DNA from: Erinaceus europaeus
Taxonomy: Eukaryota; Chordata; Mammalia; Eulipotyphla; Erinaceidae
Direction: 5' to 3'
Assembly: GCF_950295315.1 (NCBI RefSeq)
Contig: NC_080166.1
Location: forward strand, 99,577,141 to 99,641,140
Length of the DNA: 64,000 bases
Under the pieces are notes generated by a model that was given only the letters and a program-made list of their open reading frames with translations, was not told the origin of the DNA and ran no database searches. Of the stretch, positions 47,056-58,757 are shown in pieces. How positions within the stretch are numbered: position 1 is the first letter of the stretch; each line of letters starts with the position of its first letter. The translations under genes and the position numbers were made by a program.

Positions 47056-47561
47056 ATATCCCCCCCTTTTAAAAAATCTATTCTCTGAATTCTTGTACAA
47101 GATTTGAATCATGTACTAAAAAGTCATGATATTTAAGAAGGGGATTTTAAATTATTGATTTACTTGCTTTAATAGTTTTAGGATTATTAAACTTTTAACT
47201 TACTGAATCTGTTTTGGCATTTCATTTAAGAATTTTATTTCTTTTGTATGTATTTTCAAAATATTTGACATTAGTTTTGCCTCTCAGTATCTTGTTATGT
47301 AATTTGTTTCAAAATCTTTTAAACTTCAAACTTTGTTGATTTTATCGTTGAAAATTTTCTTTTCATAAAGTTATGATTTTTAACTTTTGATAATCTCTCC
47401 TTTGTGTTGGCATTTTCATTCTTTTCCCAAATTCTCAGGTTATACAATAAAGTCATTAAGTTTGAATATTTCCATTTTTTGAAAGTAAATATTTAGTAAT
47501 CTAAATTATGCTGTAACTACCACTATAACTTTGTCAACCATTCTTTAATAATTTTCTGTTT

Positions 47562-47800
47562 TATTTATTTATTTATTCCCTTTGTTGTCCTTGTTTTTTT
47601 TTATTGCTGTTGTTGTTGTTGTTACTGATGTCATCAGTGTTGGATAGGACAGAGAGAAATAGAGAGAGGAGGGGAAGACAGAGAGGGGGAGAGAAAACTA
47701 GACACTTGCAGACCTGCTTCACCTCTTGTGAAGTGAGTCCCCTGCAGGTGGGGAGCCGAGGGCTTGAACTGGTATCCTTAAACTGGCCCTTGCGCCCTTT
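47562..47800 (-). mobile_element. SINE A, lacking its tRNA head
   Basis: Tail, CT/GA-rich body and 'cctgcaggtggggagccgagggcttgaac' are present. It stops at 'ctggcccttgcgccc', so the first ~45 bp (A box) are missing. Confidence 0.85.
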
Positions 47801-48480
47801 TTTAACCTTTTGTGTCTGCATTTGTTGGATTTATCTTTCTTGTTGTCTTTTGGACTTAATTTATTTCTTCTTTTATTATAATGCAACTATTTACTTCTTA
47901 AAACTGTTTACTAGGTAAGTCTTGCTTGTTTGTTCTTTAAGAAGTAATTCTATTTATTTTAATCTTCATACTTAGAAAAATCTTGAATTCTAAGATATTT
48001 ATTTTCCTCCTGAAAATATAAAAAATAATCACAATACTTCCCTTTCATTTATTTGTTTTGTTTATGATACTTCATTCTTGAATTTAGACCTTTCTTCTGG
48101 GATCATTTGTGCTTATTGATTTTTCCAACTCCAGTAAAACTTTATTGGGAACTATTGACTGGGATCATTTTAATTATGCCTAAAATTTATTAGATTTTTC
48201 TATTATGAAATATTTTGGTGATAACCTCTGAAGGGTTATTTTTGTTGTTGTTATTTGCTTCTTTCTTTCTTTCTTCAGTCTTTTCTTTTTAATAATCATT
48301 GCTTTTCTCATAACATTTCTAGGAAGACTGACAGATTTAGTTTAATCTTAACACTTCAAATATTTTTGTCAGCTCTTATTCACCATACAGTGTACATCAG
48401 CTATTATATTTTCTTTACTTCTTTAGAAATCAGACTCCTACCCTATATAAAGAGTCTGGACACAGGCTTAGAGGGATCCT

Positions 48481-49320
48481 GTAACCCATCCAGAACTTAA
48501 ATAGTGTTACTGCTGAAAGATTATGCTGTACACTCAATGAGTCTTAGCCCACATAGTCTCAATTTCCACTATCTGCCATGCCCAAAGAGAGAAGCATGAA
48601 ACTTGGCAACTGTTATTTTTCTCTTTGTTTATTTTGACCAAGATTCTGTAACTTTATTTAATGCTATCATTTAAAAATCAAAATTGAATCACTTAACAAT
48701 TTAGTGTTTAAGGGACTTTATGACATAAGCATATTCATACCGTAAGGGTAACTGTCATGTCATTTCATATTAGTATTTTAGTAATTGAGTACTTATCAAA
48801 AAACAAACAAAATCTTGGCTGTTTTTCAGTTCTCAAAATAGCCTGAAGGGGCTTCAGAGAACCTTGACTTCTGGTAGCTATATGTATTTGTGGTTCTGAA
48901 CAAAGAAGTTTACTTTTGATTTTTATGCTTAGTTCTTTTCTGATCTTTAGAAAAAGCTTTATTTTTTTCCCTTTATTGTGACTTGTACTGAGAAAAAATA
49001 TGAATAAAGATATCACTCTGGTTTATGAGGGAAAATAACAGGAAGTTATACAGTATGTTTATCTAAATATTAACATATGATTTTGTTTGGTATATAGTAA
49101 ATATTTTTGTTATAATCAGATAATGCATAGAGATTTATTCAGAATGAGTGAATTCATTTTGTCTCTCAATTGAAAAAATAAAAGCATGCACGAATCCAAC
49201 ATGTCAGGAAGTCCAAGTATCTTTTAAAGGTATGCAGAACATTTAACATTATATAATATGTGAATTGTAAATGTTTTATAGTTTCTATGAAATTTACCTT
49301 ACTATTTGCTTTAGAAAAAG
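48481..49320. other. Unique sequence, nothing recognised
   Basis: No repeat family or supported reading frame. Confidence 0.4.
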
Positions 49321-49333
49321 CTTTTTTCTTTTG

Positions 49334-49545
49334 GGGGCCAGGTAGTGGTGCACTTGGCTGAGTGCACATGTTACAATGTGCAAGGACCCAGGTTCAAGTT
49401 CCCACTCCCCATCTGCAAGGGAGAAGCTATGCCAAGTGGTGAAGCAGGGCTGCAGGTGTCTCTCTTTCTCCCTTTCTATCTTCCCCTTCCCTCTTCACTT
49501 CTGACTGTCTCTGTCCAATAAATAAAAATAATAAAAATAAAAGTT
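49334..49545 (+). mobile_element. SINE B
   Basis: Head 'gggggccaggtagtggtgcacttggctga', body 'gaagcagggctgcaggtgtctc' and tail 'ccaataaataaaaataataaa'. Confidence 0.9.
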
Positions 49546-49658
49546 AGTTAATTATTTGTATGTCAAACTGCAATTGATTTTTATATTAATCTTTTTAGCC
49601 TGCCACTTTATTCATTTATTATTTTAATGATTGTACAGTAGAATCTTTGAGATTTTCT

Positions 49659-49834
49659 TTTTTTTATTATTAATTTTTTATTTTTGAGAGAGATGCAGAG
49701 AGAGAGACACACATTGAGAAACACCAGAGCACTGTTCAGCTCTGGCTTATGGTGGTGTGGGGGACTGAACCTGGGACTTAGGAGCCTCAGGCATGAGTCT
49801 GTTTGCATAACCATTATGCTGTCTCCCCGCACCC
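49659..49834 (-). mobile_element. SINE D with 16-bp TSD
   Basis: The TSD ATCTTTGAG(A/G)TTTTCT is at 49643-49658 and 49835-49850. The longest SINE D copy here: it includes 'gagagagatgcagagagagagacacacattgag' upstream of the core. Confidence 0.92.
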
Positions 49835-49844
49835 ATCTTTGAGG

Positions 49845-50095
49845 TTTTCTATGTATTTTATGTTATTAGCAAATAGTAATAGTACTTCTTCCTTTCTAAT
49901 TTGTCTTCTTCCGTATTCTTTTCTTGTCTAATTGTTCTTGCTAGGAGTTTCAACATTATTGAACAGTAGTGGTGAGAGTGGATTGGATATCCTTGTCTTG
50001 CTCCTGATCTTAGATGAAAAACTTCTTCATCACAGAGTATTATATTGGATCTAAGTTTGCTGTATATGACTTTTATTATACTGATATACTTTTTT
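49845..50095 (-). pseudogene. Old L1 ORF2 (RT region), left part
   Basis: 'tattagcaaatagtaatagtacttcttc' corresponds to the reversed FADD catalytic region. 'ggtgagagtggattggatatccttgtcttgctcctgatct' corresponds to the following RT block. It is interrupted by CT-rich DNA, SINE E copies and the L1-A at 50559, and continues at 55032. Much more diverged than any L1-A. Confidence 0.7.
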
Positions 50096-50215
50096 TAGCC
50101 CGCTTCCCTCCCTCCATCCTTCTATCTTTCCTTCTCCTTCCCTCCCCCTTTTTCTGTTCCCCTCTCCTTCCCCTCCTGACCCTCTCCTTTCTTCTTGTCA
50201 TCATTTCAGGTCATT
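50096..50215. repeat. Pyrimidine-rich tract
   Basis: Irregular C/T run (ccctccctccatcc, ccttctccttccctcccc). Confidence 0.8.
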
Positions 50216-50219
50216 TTTT

Positions 50220-50375
50220 TTTTCCATATAGAAAGAGAATGGTAGGAACAGAATGAGAGAAGGAAAGATACCTCAGCAATAAAGTGTTCCCAATTGTGGT
50301 GGGTGGTGAGCTCAAACCTGGCCCCATGCATGGCAAAGCAGTCACTTTCCTGGTAACTATCATGCCAGTCTAAGT
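50220..50375 (-). mobile_element. SINE E
   Basis: 'cagaatgagagaaggaaagatacctcagcaataaagtg' and 'gagctcaaacctggccccatgcatggcaaagcagtcac'. Confidence 0.6.
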
Positions 50376-50394
50376 TTTATTTATTTTTTTGTCA

Positions 50395-50546
50395 CTGCCA
50401 GGGTTTCACTTCTTTGGCTTTTTCAGAAAGAAAGAGAGAGAGAGGGACATAGAGTTAGGTAGAGAGTGGAAGAAACCATAGTATCGAAACCTGGATCCAG
50501 AACAGGATAAAACAACCACTCTGTCCAGGAAAGATGTCTTGCCAGT
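50395..50546 (-). mobile_element. SINE E-like copy
   Basis: 'gaaagaaagagagagagagggacatagag', 'tcgaaacctggatcc' and 'ctgtccaggaaagatgtcttgccag'. Diverged. Confidence 0.5.
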
Positions 50547-51713
50547 GCTATTTTATTTACTAATTAATTATTTATTTATTTAAGAAAGAAGACATTAACA
50601 AAAACCATAGGATAGGAGGGGTATAACTCCACACAATTCCCACCAGCGGATCTCCATATCCCATCCCCTCCCCTGATAGCTTTCCCATTCTCTAAGCCTC
50701 TGGGAGTATGGACCCAGGGTCATTGTGGGTTGCAGAAGGTGGAAGGTCTGGCTTCTGTAATTGCTTCCCCGCTGAACATGGGCGTTGAATGGTTGATCCA
50801 TATTCCCAGTCTGCCTCTCTCTTTCCCTAGTAGGTTGGGTCTCTGGGGAAGCAGAGCTCCAGGACACATTGGTGGGATCCTCAGTCCAGGGAAGTCTGGT
50901 CTGATTGGCATCCTGCTGGCCTCTGGAACCTGGTGGCTGAAAAGAGAGTTAACATACAAAGCCAAACAAATTGTTGAACAATTACGGACCTAAAGGCTGG
51001 AATAGTGCAGATGAAGTGTTGGGGGGGGACTCACTGCAGACTCTTGTGTACTTCTGCTTTCAGGTACATATTTTACCCTAGTTTATGGGTACGTGTGAAC
51101 ATATGCTCTATCTCAGGGTACCTGGTCTATATCTAGGTTTTGAGACTTTGTTAAGAAGTGAACCACCTGGGATGGAATTAGAGTATACTATGAAAGGAAA
51201 GGTCTCACCTGAGTGATGAAGCTGAAAGGTTGCCATTCCACACCTGAAGTCTCTGGATACAGTCTGAAGTGAATCATGCTGGGGTGGCACTCCTTGCGTT
51301 GATTAGGTTGCAATCGGTGGATGCAATATTATTTGATATGTCTTGAGAGAAGCATGCAAGAAAGTGGGCCCCACCATAAGTTTCCAGGACTGGGGGAAAT
51401 ATAGGCTCTGTAGTGGAAATGTGAGGTTCCTGCTGTCTTAGGGTTCAAGAAGACAATGGATAGTTATTGTTATCATCACATTATTTGGTAATTGGGTTTA
51501 CTAATTTTGGTATTTGGTAACTGGATTGAAAAGTCCTTTTGTTAGGGTTTGCTGTATAATACCCAGAATCTTGTATATAGCTGTGTCACCAGTTGCTTCT
51601 GTTCTACCTGGTCTAGGCTTTTGAGAGAGTCCACATATCAAAGACTTAGCCTATATATTAAAAAGATTCAGTCTGTGTTTTAAAAAATTTGAGACATACA
51701 ATCAACTTTCCCC

Positions 51714-51868
51714 TTCTTCTTCTTCTAGCGTTTGCCCTTCTTCCGTAGCCAGTCAACAGCAAAGCTGTCAGGAGCTGCTTGTTGCTGGCTTTGAAAGTGA
51801 CTGGGATCCATGTGGATTCAGTCGGCTAGGAAGGATGGTCAGTTTCCCCAATGAATGGGTACTCACGG
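51714..51868 (-). other. Unassigned ~155-bp insertion in L1 3'UTR
   Basis: Absent from the L1-A copies at 1950-2000 and 23240-23280. It is flanked by TTCCCC at 51708-51713 and 51869-51874. On the minus strand it ends in a (GAA)n tract, which could be a degenerate tail. It contains 'gcgtttgcccttcttccg' and 'gtagccagtcaacagcaaag'. No family recognised. Confidence 0.7.
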
Positions 51869-52107
51869 TTCCCCTCATATTAATTAAATAGTGATTTATA
51901 TGACTACACTTTAATTGGAGTGTACATAAACACCATCCCCACCACCAAAAGACTGTGTCCTATTTCACCCACCTGCTCCTGCCCCCACCCCCACCACCCA
52001 GGGAAGCTGAATGTCCACCCTCTCCCTCACCACAGGGTTTTTCCATTGGTGCCCTACTCTCGATTTAGTCAGATCCTGTTTTCATTTTCCCTTTCTGTTC
52101 TTCTTTA

Positions 52108-55019
52108 TCAACTTCTGTTGATGAGTGGGAACATCCCATATTCATCTTTATCTTTCTGGCTTAGCTCACTTAACATAATTTCTTCTAGCTCCATCCAAGA
52201 TGGGTCAGAGAAGATGGGTTCATTGTTCTTAATAGCTGCATAGTATTCCATTATGTAACCACAGCATTCTCAGCCGCTCATCTGTTGTTGGGCACCTGGG
52301 TTGCTTCCAGGTTTTAGCTATTATGAATTGTGCTGCTATGAACATAGGAGTACATATATCTTTTTGATTGGGCATTATGGAATACTTGGGGTATATCCCC
52401 AGGAGAGGAATTACTGGGTCATATGGAAGGTCCATGTCTAGCCTAGTGAGAGTACTCCAGACTGCTCTCCAGAGAGGCTGGAGCAATATACATTCCCACC
52501 AACAGTGCAGAAGGGTTCCTCTGTCCTCACAGCCTCTCCAGAATTTGTTGTTGCTGTCCATTTTGATGTATGCCATTCTCACAGGAGTTGACAACATTCT
52601 CAATGTTGTCTTTATTTGCATTTCTCTGATAATCAGTGACCTGGAGCAGTTTTTCATATGTTTGTTAGCCTTTTGGATCTCCTCTAAAGTGAATGTTTTA
52701 TTCATATCCTTTGCCCATTTTGGGATGTAGTCATTTGCTTTTTTGGTGCTAAGTTTGCTGAGCTCTTTGTATATTTTGGTTATTAGTCTCCAATCTGATG
52801 TATGGCATATGAAGATCTTCTCCCATTGTGTAATGGGTCTATTTGTGTGACAGTTTCTTTAGTTGTACAGAAACTTTTCAATTTGATGTAGTCCCCTTGG
52901 CTTGTTTCTGCTTTACTCTTCCTTACAATTGGGTTTGTTTCATCAAAGATGTCCTTGAGGTTTAGTTGGCAAAGTGTTCCACCAATGTTTTCCTCTAAAT
53001 ATCTGATAGTTTCTGGTCTAACATCCATGTTCTTGATCCACTTGGAGTTGATTTTTGTTTCTGGTGAGATAAGGTGGTTCAATTTCATTCTTCTGCATGT
53101 TTCAACCCAGTTTTCCCAGCAGCACCATTTATTGAAGAGAGCCTCCTTCTTCCATTTAATACTTTGGGCCCCCTTATCAAAGATTAGATGTCCAAATGTG
53201 TGGGGGTTTAGTTCTGGGATTTCAATTCTGTTCCACTGGTCTGTGTGCCTATTTTTGTTCCAGTACCAGGCTGTTTTGATGATGATGGCCTTATAATATA
53301 GTTTGAGATCTGGGAGTGTGGTGCATCCATTTCTGTTTCTTTTCCTCAAGATGGGTTGGCAATTCTAGGTGTTTTCTGGTTCCAGATAAAAGTAGTTTTT
53401 GTTCTATTCTCTTAAAGAGGCTTGGTGGAACTTTGATGGGTATCACATTAAATTTGTATATGGCTCTGCAAAGAATATTCATTTTGATGATATTTATTCT
53501 TCCAATCCATGAGCATGGGATGTTTTTCCATTTCTTGGTATTAGTTTCTGTTTCATTGAGTAGTGGCTCATAGTTTTCAGTATACAAGTCTTTCACTTCT
53601 TTGGTTAACTTTATTCCTAGGTATTTTATTGATTTTGCTGCAACAGTGAATGGGAGTGATTTCTGGATGTCTTCTTCTTCAGATTTAGTTTTTGCATAAA
53701 GAAATGCCACTGATTTTTGTACATTGATTTTTGTAGCCTGACACCTTGCTATATTGCCTAATAACTTCCAGTAGTTTTCTGCTGGATTCTTTAGGTTTTT
53801 CTATGGATACTTTCATATCATCTGCAAATAGTGAGAGCTTGACTTCTCCCCTTCTGATCTGTATTCCTTTGATTTCTTTCTCTTGCCTGATTGCTATGGC
53901 AAGAACTTCCAATACTGTGTTGAAGAGTAATGGTGACAGTGGACAGCCCTGTCTAGTCCCCGATCTGAGGGGGAATGCTTTCAGCTTCTGTCCATTGAGT
54001 ATGATGTTGGGTGTAGGTTTGCTAGATATAGACTCCACTATCTTGAGGAATTTCCCATCTATTCCCATTTTTTGTAGGGTTTTGAGCATGAATGGGTGTT
54101 GGATTTTGTCAAAGGCTTTCTCTGCATCTATTGAGATAATCATGTGGTTTTTGGCTTTGCTTTTATTGATGTGGTGAATGACATTTATTGACTTATGTAT
54201 GTTGAACCAGCTTTGCATTCCTGGGATGAATCCCACTTGGTCCTGATGAACAATCTTTTTGATATACTGCTATATCCGGTTGGCCAAGATCTTGTTTAAT
54301 ATTTTGGCATCTGTGTTCATCAGAGATATTGGTCTGTTGTTTTCCTTTTTTGTTGTTGTTGTTGTGTCCCTATCTGCTTTTGGTATCAGGGTGATGTTGG
54401 CTTCATAGAAGGTGGAAGGGAGTGTGCTTGTTTTTTCGATCTTATGGAAAAGCTTAAGAAGTATGAGTATTAACTGTTTCCTGAAGGTTTTGTAGAATTT
54501 GTTTGTGAAGCCATCTGGTCCAGGACTTTTGTTGATGGGGAGATTCTTAATAACTGTTTCGATTTCTTTGTCTGTGATTGGTGTATTTATGTTTTGTAGT
54601 TCTTCTTGGTTTAGTTTTGGAAGGGCATAGGCTTCTAGGAATTCTTCCATTTCTTCCAGAGTTTCTAGCTTGGTGGCGTATAGTTCTTCATAGAAGTTTT
54701 GTATGATTTTCTGGGTTTCTGTGGTGTCAGTTGTGATATCTCCTCTATTGTTTACAATTCTATGAATTTGAGTCTTCTCCCTTTTTTTGTTTCGTGAGTC
54801 TGGCTAGGGGTTTGTCAATTTTGTTTAATCTTTGAAAGAACCAACATTTGGCATCATTGATCTTTTGAGTGGTTTTCTTATTTTCGATGTTGTTTATTTC
54901 TGCTCTAATTTTAGTGATTTCTGTCCTTCTGGTTGCTTTAGGGTTCCTTTGTTCCTCTTCCTCTAATTCCTTAAAGTGTGCAGTAAGGTAATTTATTTGA
55001 GCTTTTTCTTGTTGTTTAA
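52108..55019 (-). pseudogene. L1 ORF2 (RT and C-terminal domains)
   Basis: About 970 codons of the endonuclease/reverse-transcriptase protein, starting downstream of the endonuclease. From right to left: '[19 protein letters not shown]', '[16 protein letters not shown]', '[19 protein letters not shown]', '[20 protein letters not shown]' and the catalytic 'LFADDM' (about 53817-53834). Then come '[20 protein letters not shown]' and a C-terminal block in which the first conserved C of the usual CWRGC motif is replaced ('[18 protein letters not shown]'). Disruptions: stop or frameshift near 54250, shifts near 53700, 53320 and 52780, and loss of the frame at 52250. The RT core is the best preserved in the window. 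Confidence 0.9.
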
Positions 55020-55031
55020 GCTATTTTACTT

Positions 55032-55620
55032 TTTAAAATCATTATAGGATATTGAATCTTGCCAAAACTCTTTTTTGCTTGCATGGAATTGATCATGATT
55101 TCCCCTTTCCTTTTAATGATATAGTACATGTATTGTACATATTGATTTGCATATGTTGAATTGTCTTAGCATCTCTGGAATAAGTTTCACATGGTCATGA
55201 TGTACAATTATTTTAATGTAGAGTTAAGTTTATTTATTAGTTTTTTCTTGAGGATTTTTGCATCTGGGATAATTGTTTAGAGATTTCACTCTGTGTGGAG
55301 CCTTATCTATTTTGAAATTAATCTAATATTGGTTCCACAGAAAATACTTGAGAAACTTTCCTCATTTTCCATTTTAGTTTAAGAACAGGGTTTCAGTTTT
55401 GGAATGTTATATGTTTCCATAAATATCTATTTATGCTAGCTTGTAGTTCTCCATAGTATTCCTTCATGATCCTTTGTTTTTTGTAGAATCTGTTATAACA
55501 TCTCCTTTTTAACATAAGTTTCATTATTTTATTTATGAATGACTACAATTTTTCCAAATTTTTAAGATTTTTCCAAAGAACTAGTTCTAATTAAGTATGG
55601 ATAGAGCTGTTTATGTAGAA
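55032..55620 (-). pseudogene. Old L1 ORF2 (RT region), right part
   Basis: 'gatttgcatatgttgaattgtcttagcatctctggaataagtttcacatgg' corresponds to reversed RT sequence around '[12 protein letters not shown]'. 'aggatttttgcatctgggata' and 'gaagaaactagttctaa'-like sequence follow. It joins the 49845-50095 part across the L1-A insertion. Confidence 0.75.
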
Positions 55621-55741
55621 TAAAAGCATAAATGTAGACTTATATAAATATATAGATCTATATAAATATCTTTGTAGACTTTCATAATGTTGTCACCTAT
55701 TTTGCCCTTCACTTCAGGCAACAGAAGGAGATATATTATTA

Positions 55742-56410
55742 TTATTATTTAATTTCTTTATTGGGGGATTAATGGTTAACAGTTGACAGTAAAATACAGT
55801 AGTTTGCATATCCGTAACATTTCCCAGTTTTCCACATAACAGTTTAATCCCCTCTAGGTCCTCTGCTGTCATGTTCCAGGTTCTGAACCCTTCCCCCCAC
55901 ACCAGTCTTTTTACTTTGGTGCAATACTCCAACTCCAGTCCAAGTTCTGCTTAGTGTTTTCTTTTATTTTCTTTTCTTTTTTCCTTTCTGATTCTGTTTT
56001 CAACTTCTGCCTATGAGTGAGATCACCCCACATTCATCCTTCTGTTTCTGACTTATCTCATTTAACATGATTCCTTCAACCTCCATTCAAGATGGGGTGA
56101 AAAAGGTGAATAAACCATTTTTAATAGCTGAGTAGTATTGTATTATGTATATATACCACACTTGTTCAGCCACTCATCTGTTGTTGGATAGCTGGGTTGC
56201 TTCCAGGTTTTGGCTATTATAATCGTGCTGCTAAGAACATAGGTGTACACAAGTCTTTTTGGCTGGGTATGCTTGGTGTTTAGGATATATACTCAGGAGA
56301 GGAATTTCAGGGTCATAGGGTAGTTCCACTTATAGCCTTGTGAGAGTTCTCCAGACTGCTCTCCAAAGGGGTTTGAAAAATTTACATTCCCATGAGTACT
56401 GCAGGAGGGT
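55742..56410 (-). mobile_element. L1-B, 5'-truncated, with TSD
   Basis: The near-exact TSD AGAAGGAGAT(A/T)TATTATTA starts at 55723 and 56411. Contains the short L1-B 3'UTR and about 420 bp of ORF2 C-terminus ('ctcatctgttgttggatagctgggttgcttcc'). The ORF2 part closely parallels L1-A while the 3'UTR does not. Confidence 0.92.
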
Positions 56411-56614
56411 AGAAGGAGATTTATTATTAATTGGTCTTCAAAGCTCAACTGGTTAGCACTGAACAATCTCTTGACAATTAAGAACCCCTTGAAGAAACAC
56501 ATAGTTCAAATATTCTGTTTTCCCCAGGTTGGCATTCATTTTATGTAAGACCTAGAAATATTTCAGCAAGCTGAAATATAAAAATATTTTAGCAGTATAA
56601 CTTAAAAAATTCGG

Positions 56615-56745
56615 GGGATGGAGAGCATAATGATTATGCAAAGAGACTCGTGCCTGAAGCTCTAAAGTCCCAGGTTCAATCCCCCAAACCACCAGAAGCC
56701 AAAGCTGAGCAGTGCCCTGGTAAAAATAAAAAAATAAAAGACCCT
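56615..56745 (+). mobile_element. SINE D
   Basis: 'gggggatggagagcataatgattatgcaaag', 'gtcccaggttcaatccccc' and 'gctgagcagtgccctggtaaaaataaa'. Confidence 0.85.
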
Positions 56746-57080
56746 AAAAATTTGATAATAAAATGTTCTAGTTTGTCCTTTAGCTTTCATACTTTAAGTA
56801 GGTCAGCACTTCCTAACAATTAATATTGGGTATATCTTTTGGTAACTGAATGTAAGAAATGGGTGAAATCCAACCTTTAACTGTAAAACTGGAGTCTTTT
56901 GTTATAACCAGTAAGCGATCTCCTCTCCTCATTATGATACTCAAATGAATTAAAATTTTTCCATAAAAAACTTGATATGTCTATTGCATATTGTTAATTT
57001 TACTTATGGAATATTTTAAGAGAGAATTAAGAATAATATTCACCCAAACTAGAGCTCTGGTTAAAGATAAATAAATAAAA
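56746..57080. other. Unique sequence, nothing recognised
   Basis: No repeat or gene recognised. Confidence 0.4.
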
Positions 57081-57084
57081 GAAT

Positions 57085-57300
57085 TTGTCGTATTGCAGCA
57101 AAGCAAAGGACTCTGAGGTATAAGGGTGGGGGTGGAGGTGGGAGGTCCTGTGCATGATGGTTGAAAAGAGTCAAAGAAGAGGGTGAGGATATTTTGTAAA
57201 CACCTATCATGGGGAAATGAGAAATTGTACTCGTATGGTAACAAATGTACTATAAACCATTAAATGTCCAATAAATTGTTAATAATAATAATAATAAGAA
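57085..57300 (+). mobile_element. L1 short-3'UTR fragment (L1-B-related, older)
   Basis: 'gtattgcagcaaagcaaaggactctgaggt' and 'gggaggtcctgtgcatgatgg' through 'ccattaaatgtccaataaattg' and an (AAT)n tail. Similar order to the L1-B 3'UTR, diverged. Confidence 0.65.
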
Positions 57301-57529
57301 GAAGATTATTCACCCTGTAGGACATATTGTATACAATTTCTATTTGTTTGAAGGTCTATGGAATCTGAATGACTCCCTTCCTCATGACAAATTTAGCAAT
57401 TACAAAATGGAGGTTCCACAAACTTCATTAATTTCCCTTAGCCTGTTATCTTCATCTTTAAAAAATGAAGAAATTTCAAATAAAATTACTAAAAGTGCTG
57501 AATATTCAGATCTGTAAAATTTTAATTTG

Positions 57530-57705
57530 GTGGCTGGGGAAATAGCTCGACTGGTAGCACTGTGAACTCTCATGCCAGAAGTTCCTGGTTCAATCCCTGA
57601 CACTACATGTACCAGAGTAGTACTTTACTTCTTGCTGTTTCTCTTTCTCTCTACCTCACATGAAATTCTCTCTCAGAGGGGACACATAAAATAAACAACA
57701 ACAAA
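57530..57705 (+). mobile_element. SINE C-like
   Basis: 'ggtggctggggaaatagctcgactgg' and 'cctggttcaatccctgacactacatgtaccagagtagt' with a short A-rich tail. Confidence 0.75.
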
Positions 57706-58046
57706 AAGATGACACTCACTCCCAGGAATCCTGGTGTTCACGGTTGCTTGAAAATTAATCTGTAAAGTTTCTTGATTATATAATTCTGGACATGACATTT
57801 TAAATTTTCTCTCTTTCTCATCCTTTCTATCATCTATTCTTTCAAAATAAATAATTTTGAATACAACTTTCACTCTATTGACTTGTCAGTCTGAATACTT
57901 TATCAGCTCAGGAACATTGCCTGTCATTAGTGTAATACTTCCACATTCACCTATCACCATCTAGAATTCCAGTTACCTCTGTATTGGGTTATTTATTTAT
58001 TTTTTCTTCATTGTCTTTTTCATTTTCTTAAAACTCATTTTTCTTG

Positions 58047-58316
58047 GGAGTCAGGCGGTAGCGCATTGGGTTAAGTGCATGTGGCGCAAAGGGCAAGGAC
58101 TGGCGTAAGGATACCGGTTCAAGTCCCGGGCTCCCCACCTGCAGGGGAGTCACTTCACAGGTGGTGAAGCAGGTCTGCAGGTGTCTATCTTTCACTCCCT
58201 GTCTCTGTCTTCCCTTCCTCTCTCCATTAGTCTCTGTCCTATCTAACAACGACGACAACAATAATAACTGCAATAACAAGGGCAACAAAAGGGAAAATAA
58301 ATAAATAAAATAAAAA
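58047..58316 (+). mobile_element. SINE A
   Basis: Well-preserved head 'gggagtcaggcggtagcgcattgggttaagtgca' (A box) and 'ccggttcaagtcccggg' (B box), CAACAATAATAA and AATAAATAAA tail. The best consensus-like SINE A in the window. Confidence 0.95.
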
Positions 58317-58347
<31 letters not shown>

Positions 58348-58352
58348 ATATT
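58317..58352. repeat. (TCTA)n/(TA)n microsatellite
   Basis: It extends directly from the SINE A tail, a usual birthplace for microsatellites. Confidence 0.9.
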
Positions 58353-58569
58353 TAAAAAACTTTTCTTTCTTGAGCATCCCTAGTAATTTACTCAGTCTGA
58401 CATATTTCCTTGGTACATTCTGTTGTGTCTACTATGTGGCCTCTTGTTAAGATTAACATCTATGGTTAGAATTTTTAATTTCAGAAACTTTAGGTACTGT
58501 GAACTTATTCACTTGCAAAGTTTACTAAATCCTGTTGTGTAAACTCTACAGGATTTTAATCCTATTTTT

Positions 58570-58757
58570 TTATTGGATAGGGCAGAGAGAAATTGAAAGA
58601 GGAGGGAGAGATAGAAAGGGAGAGAGAAAGACACCTGAAGACCTGTTTCACCTCTCCTGAAGCTTCCTTGTTATAGGTGGGGAGTGGGAGTTTGAACCCA
58701 GGTCCTTGAGAATGGTGATATGAGTGCTTAACCCGGTGCACCACTGCTCATCCACTA
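58570..58757 (-). mobile_element. SINE B
   Basis: 'ggatagggcagagagaaattgaaagagg', 'cacctgaagacctgtttcacc' and reversed head 'taacccggtgcaccactgctcatcc'. Confidence 0.85.

Larger units (their letters stand above)
46360..48480. other. T-rich region of unclear origin
   Basis: 2.1 kb, strongly T-rich on the plus strand, consistent with a very decayed L1 in minus orientation (ORF2 is A-rich on its sense strand). I could not align it to any ORF2 block seen here. SINEs at 46900 and 47560 lie within it. Confidence 0.35.
50559..55019 (-). mobile_element. 4.5-kb L1-A, 5'-truncated
   Basis: The TSD GCTATTTTA(T/C)TT is at 50547-50558 and 55020-55031. It contains a 3'UTR of about 1.4 kb (excluding a foreign insert at 51714-51868) and ORF2 from just after the endonuclease domain to its stop. 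It landed in an older L1 ORF2 on the same strand. Confidence 0.92.

Noticed and set aside
58047..58130. Functional tRNA gene
   Set aside because: A- and B-box-like sequences belong to the SINE A head; no tRNA cloverleaf 3' half and a retroposon tail follows.
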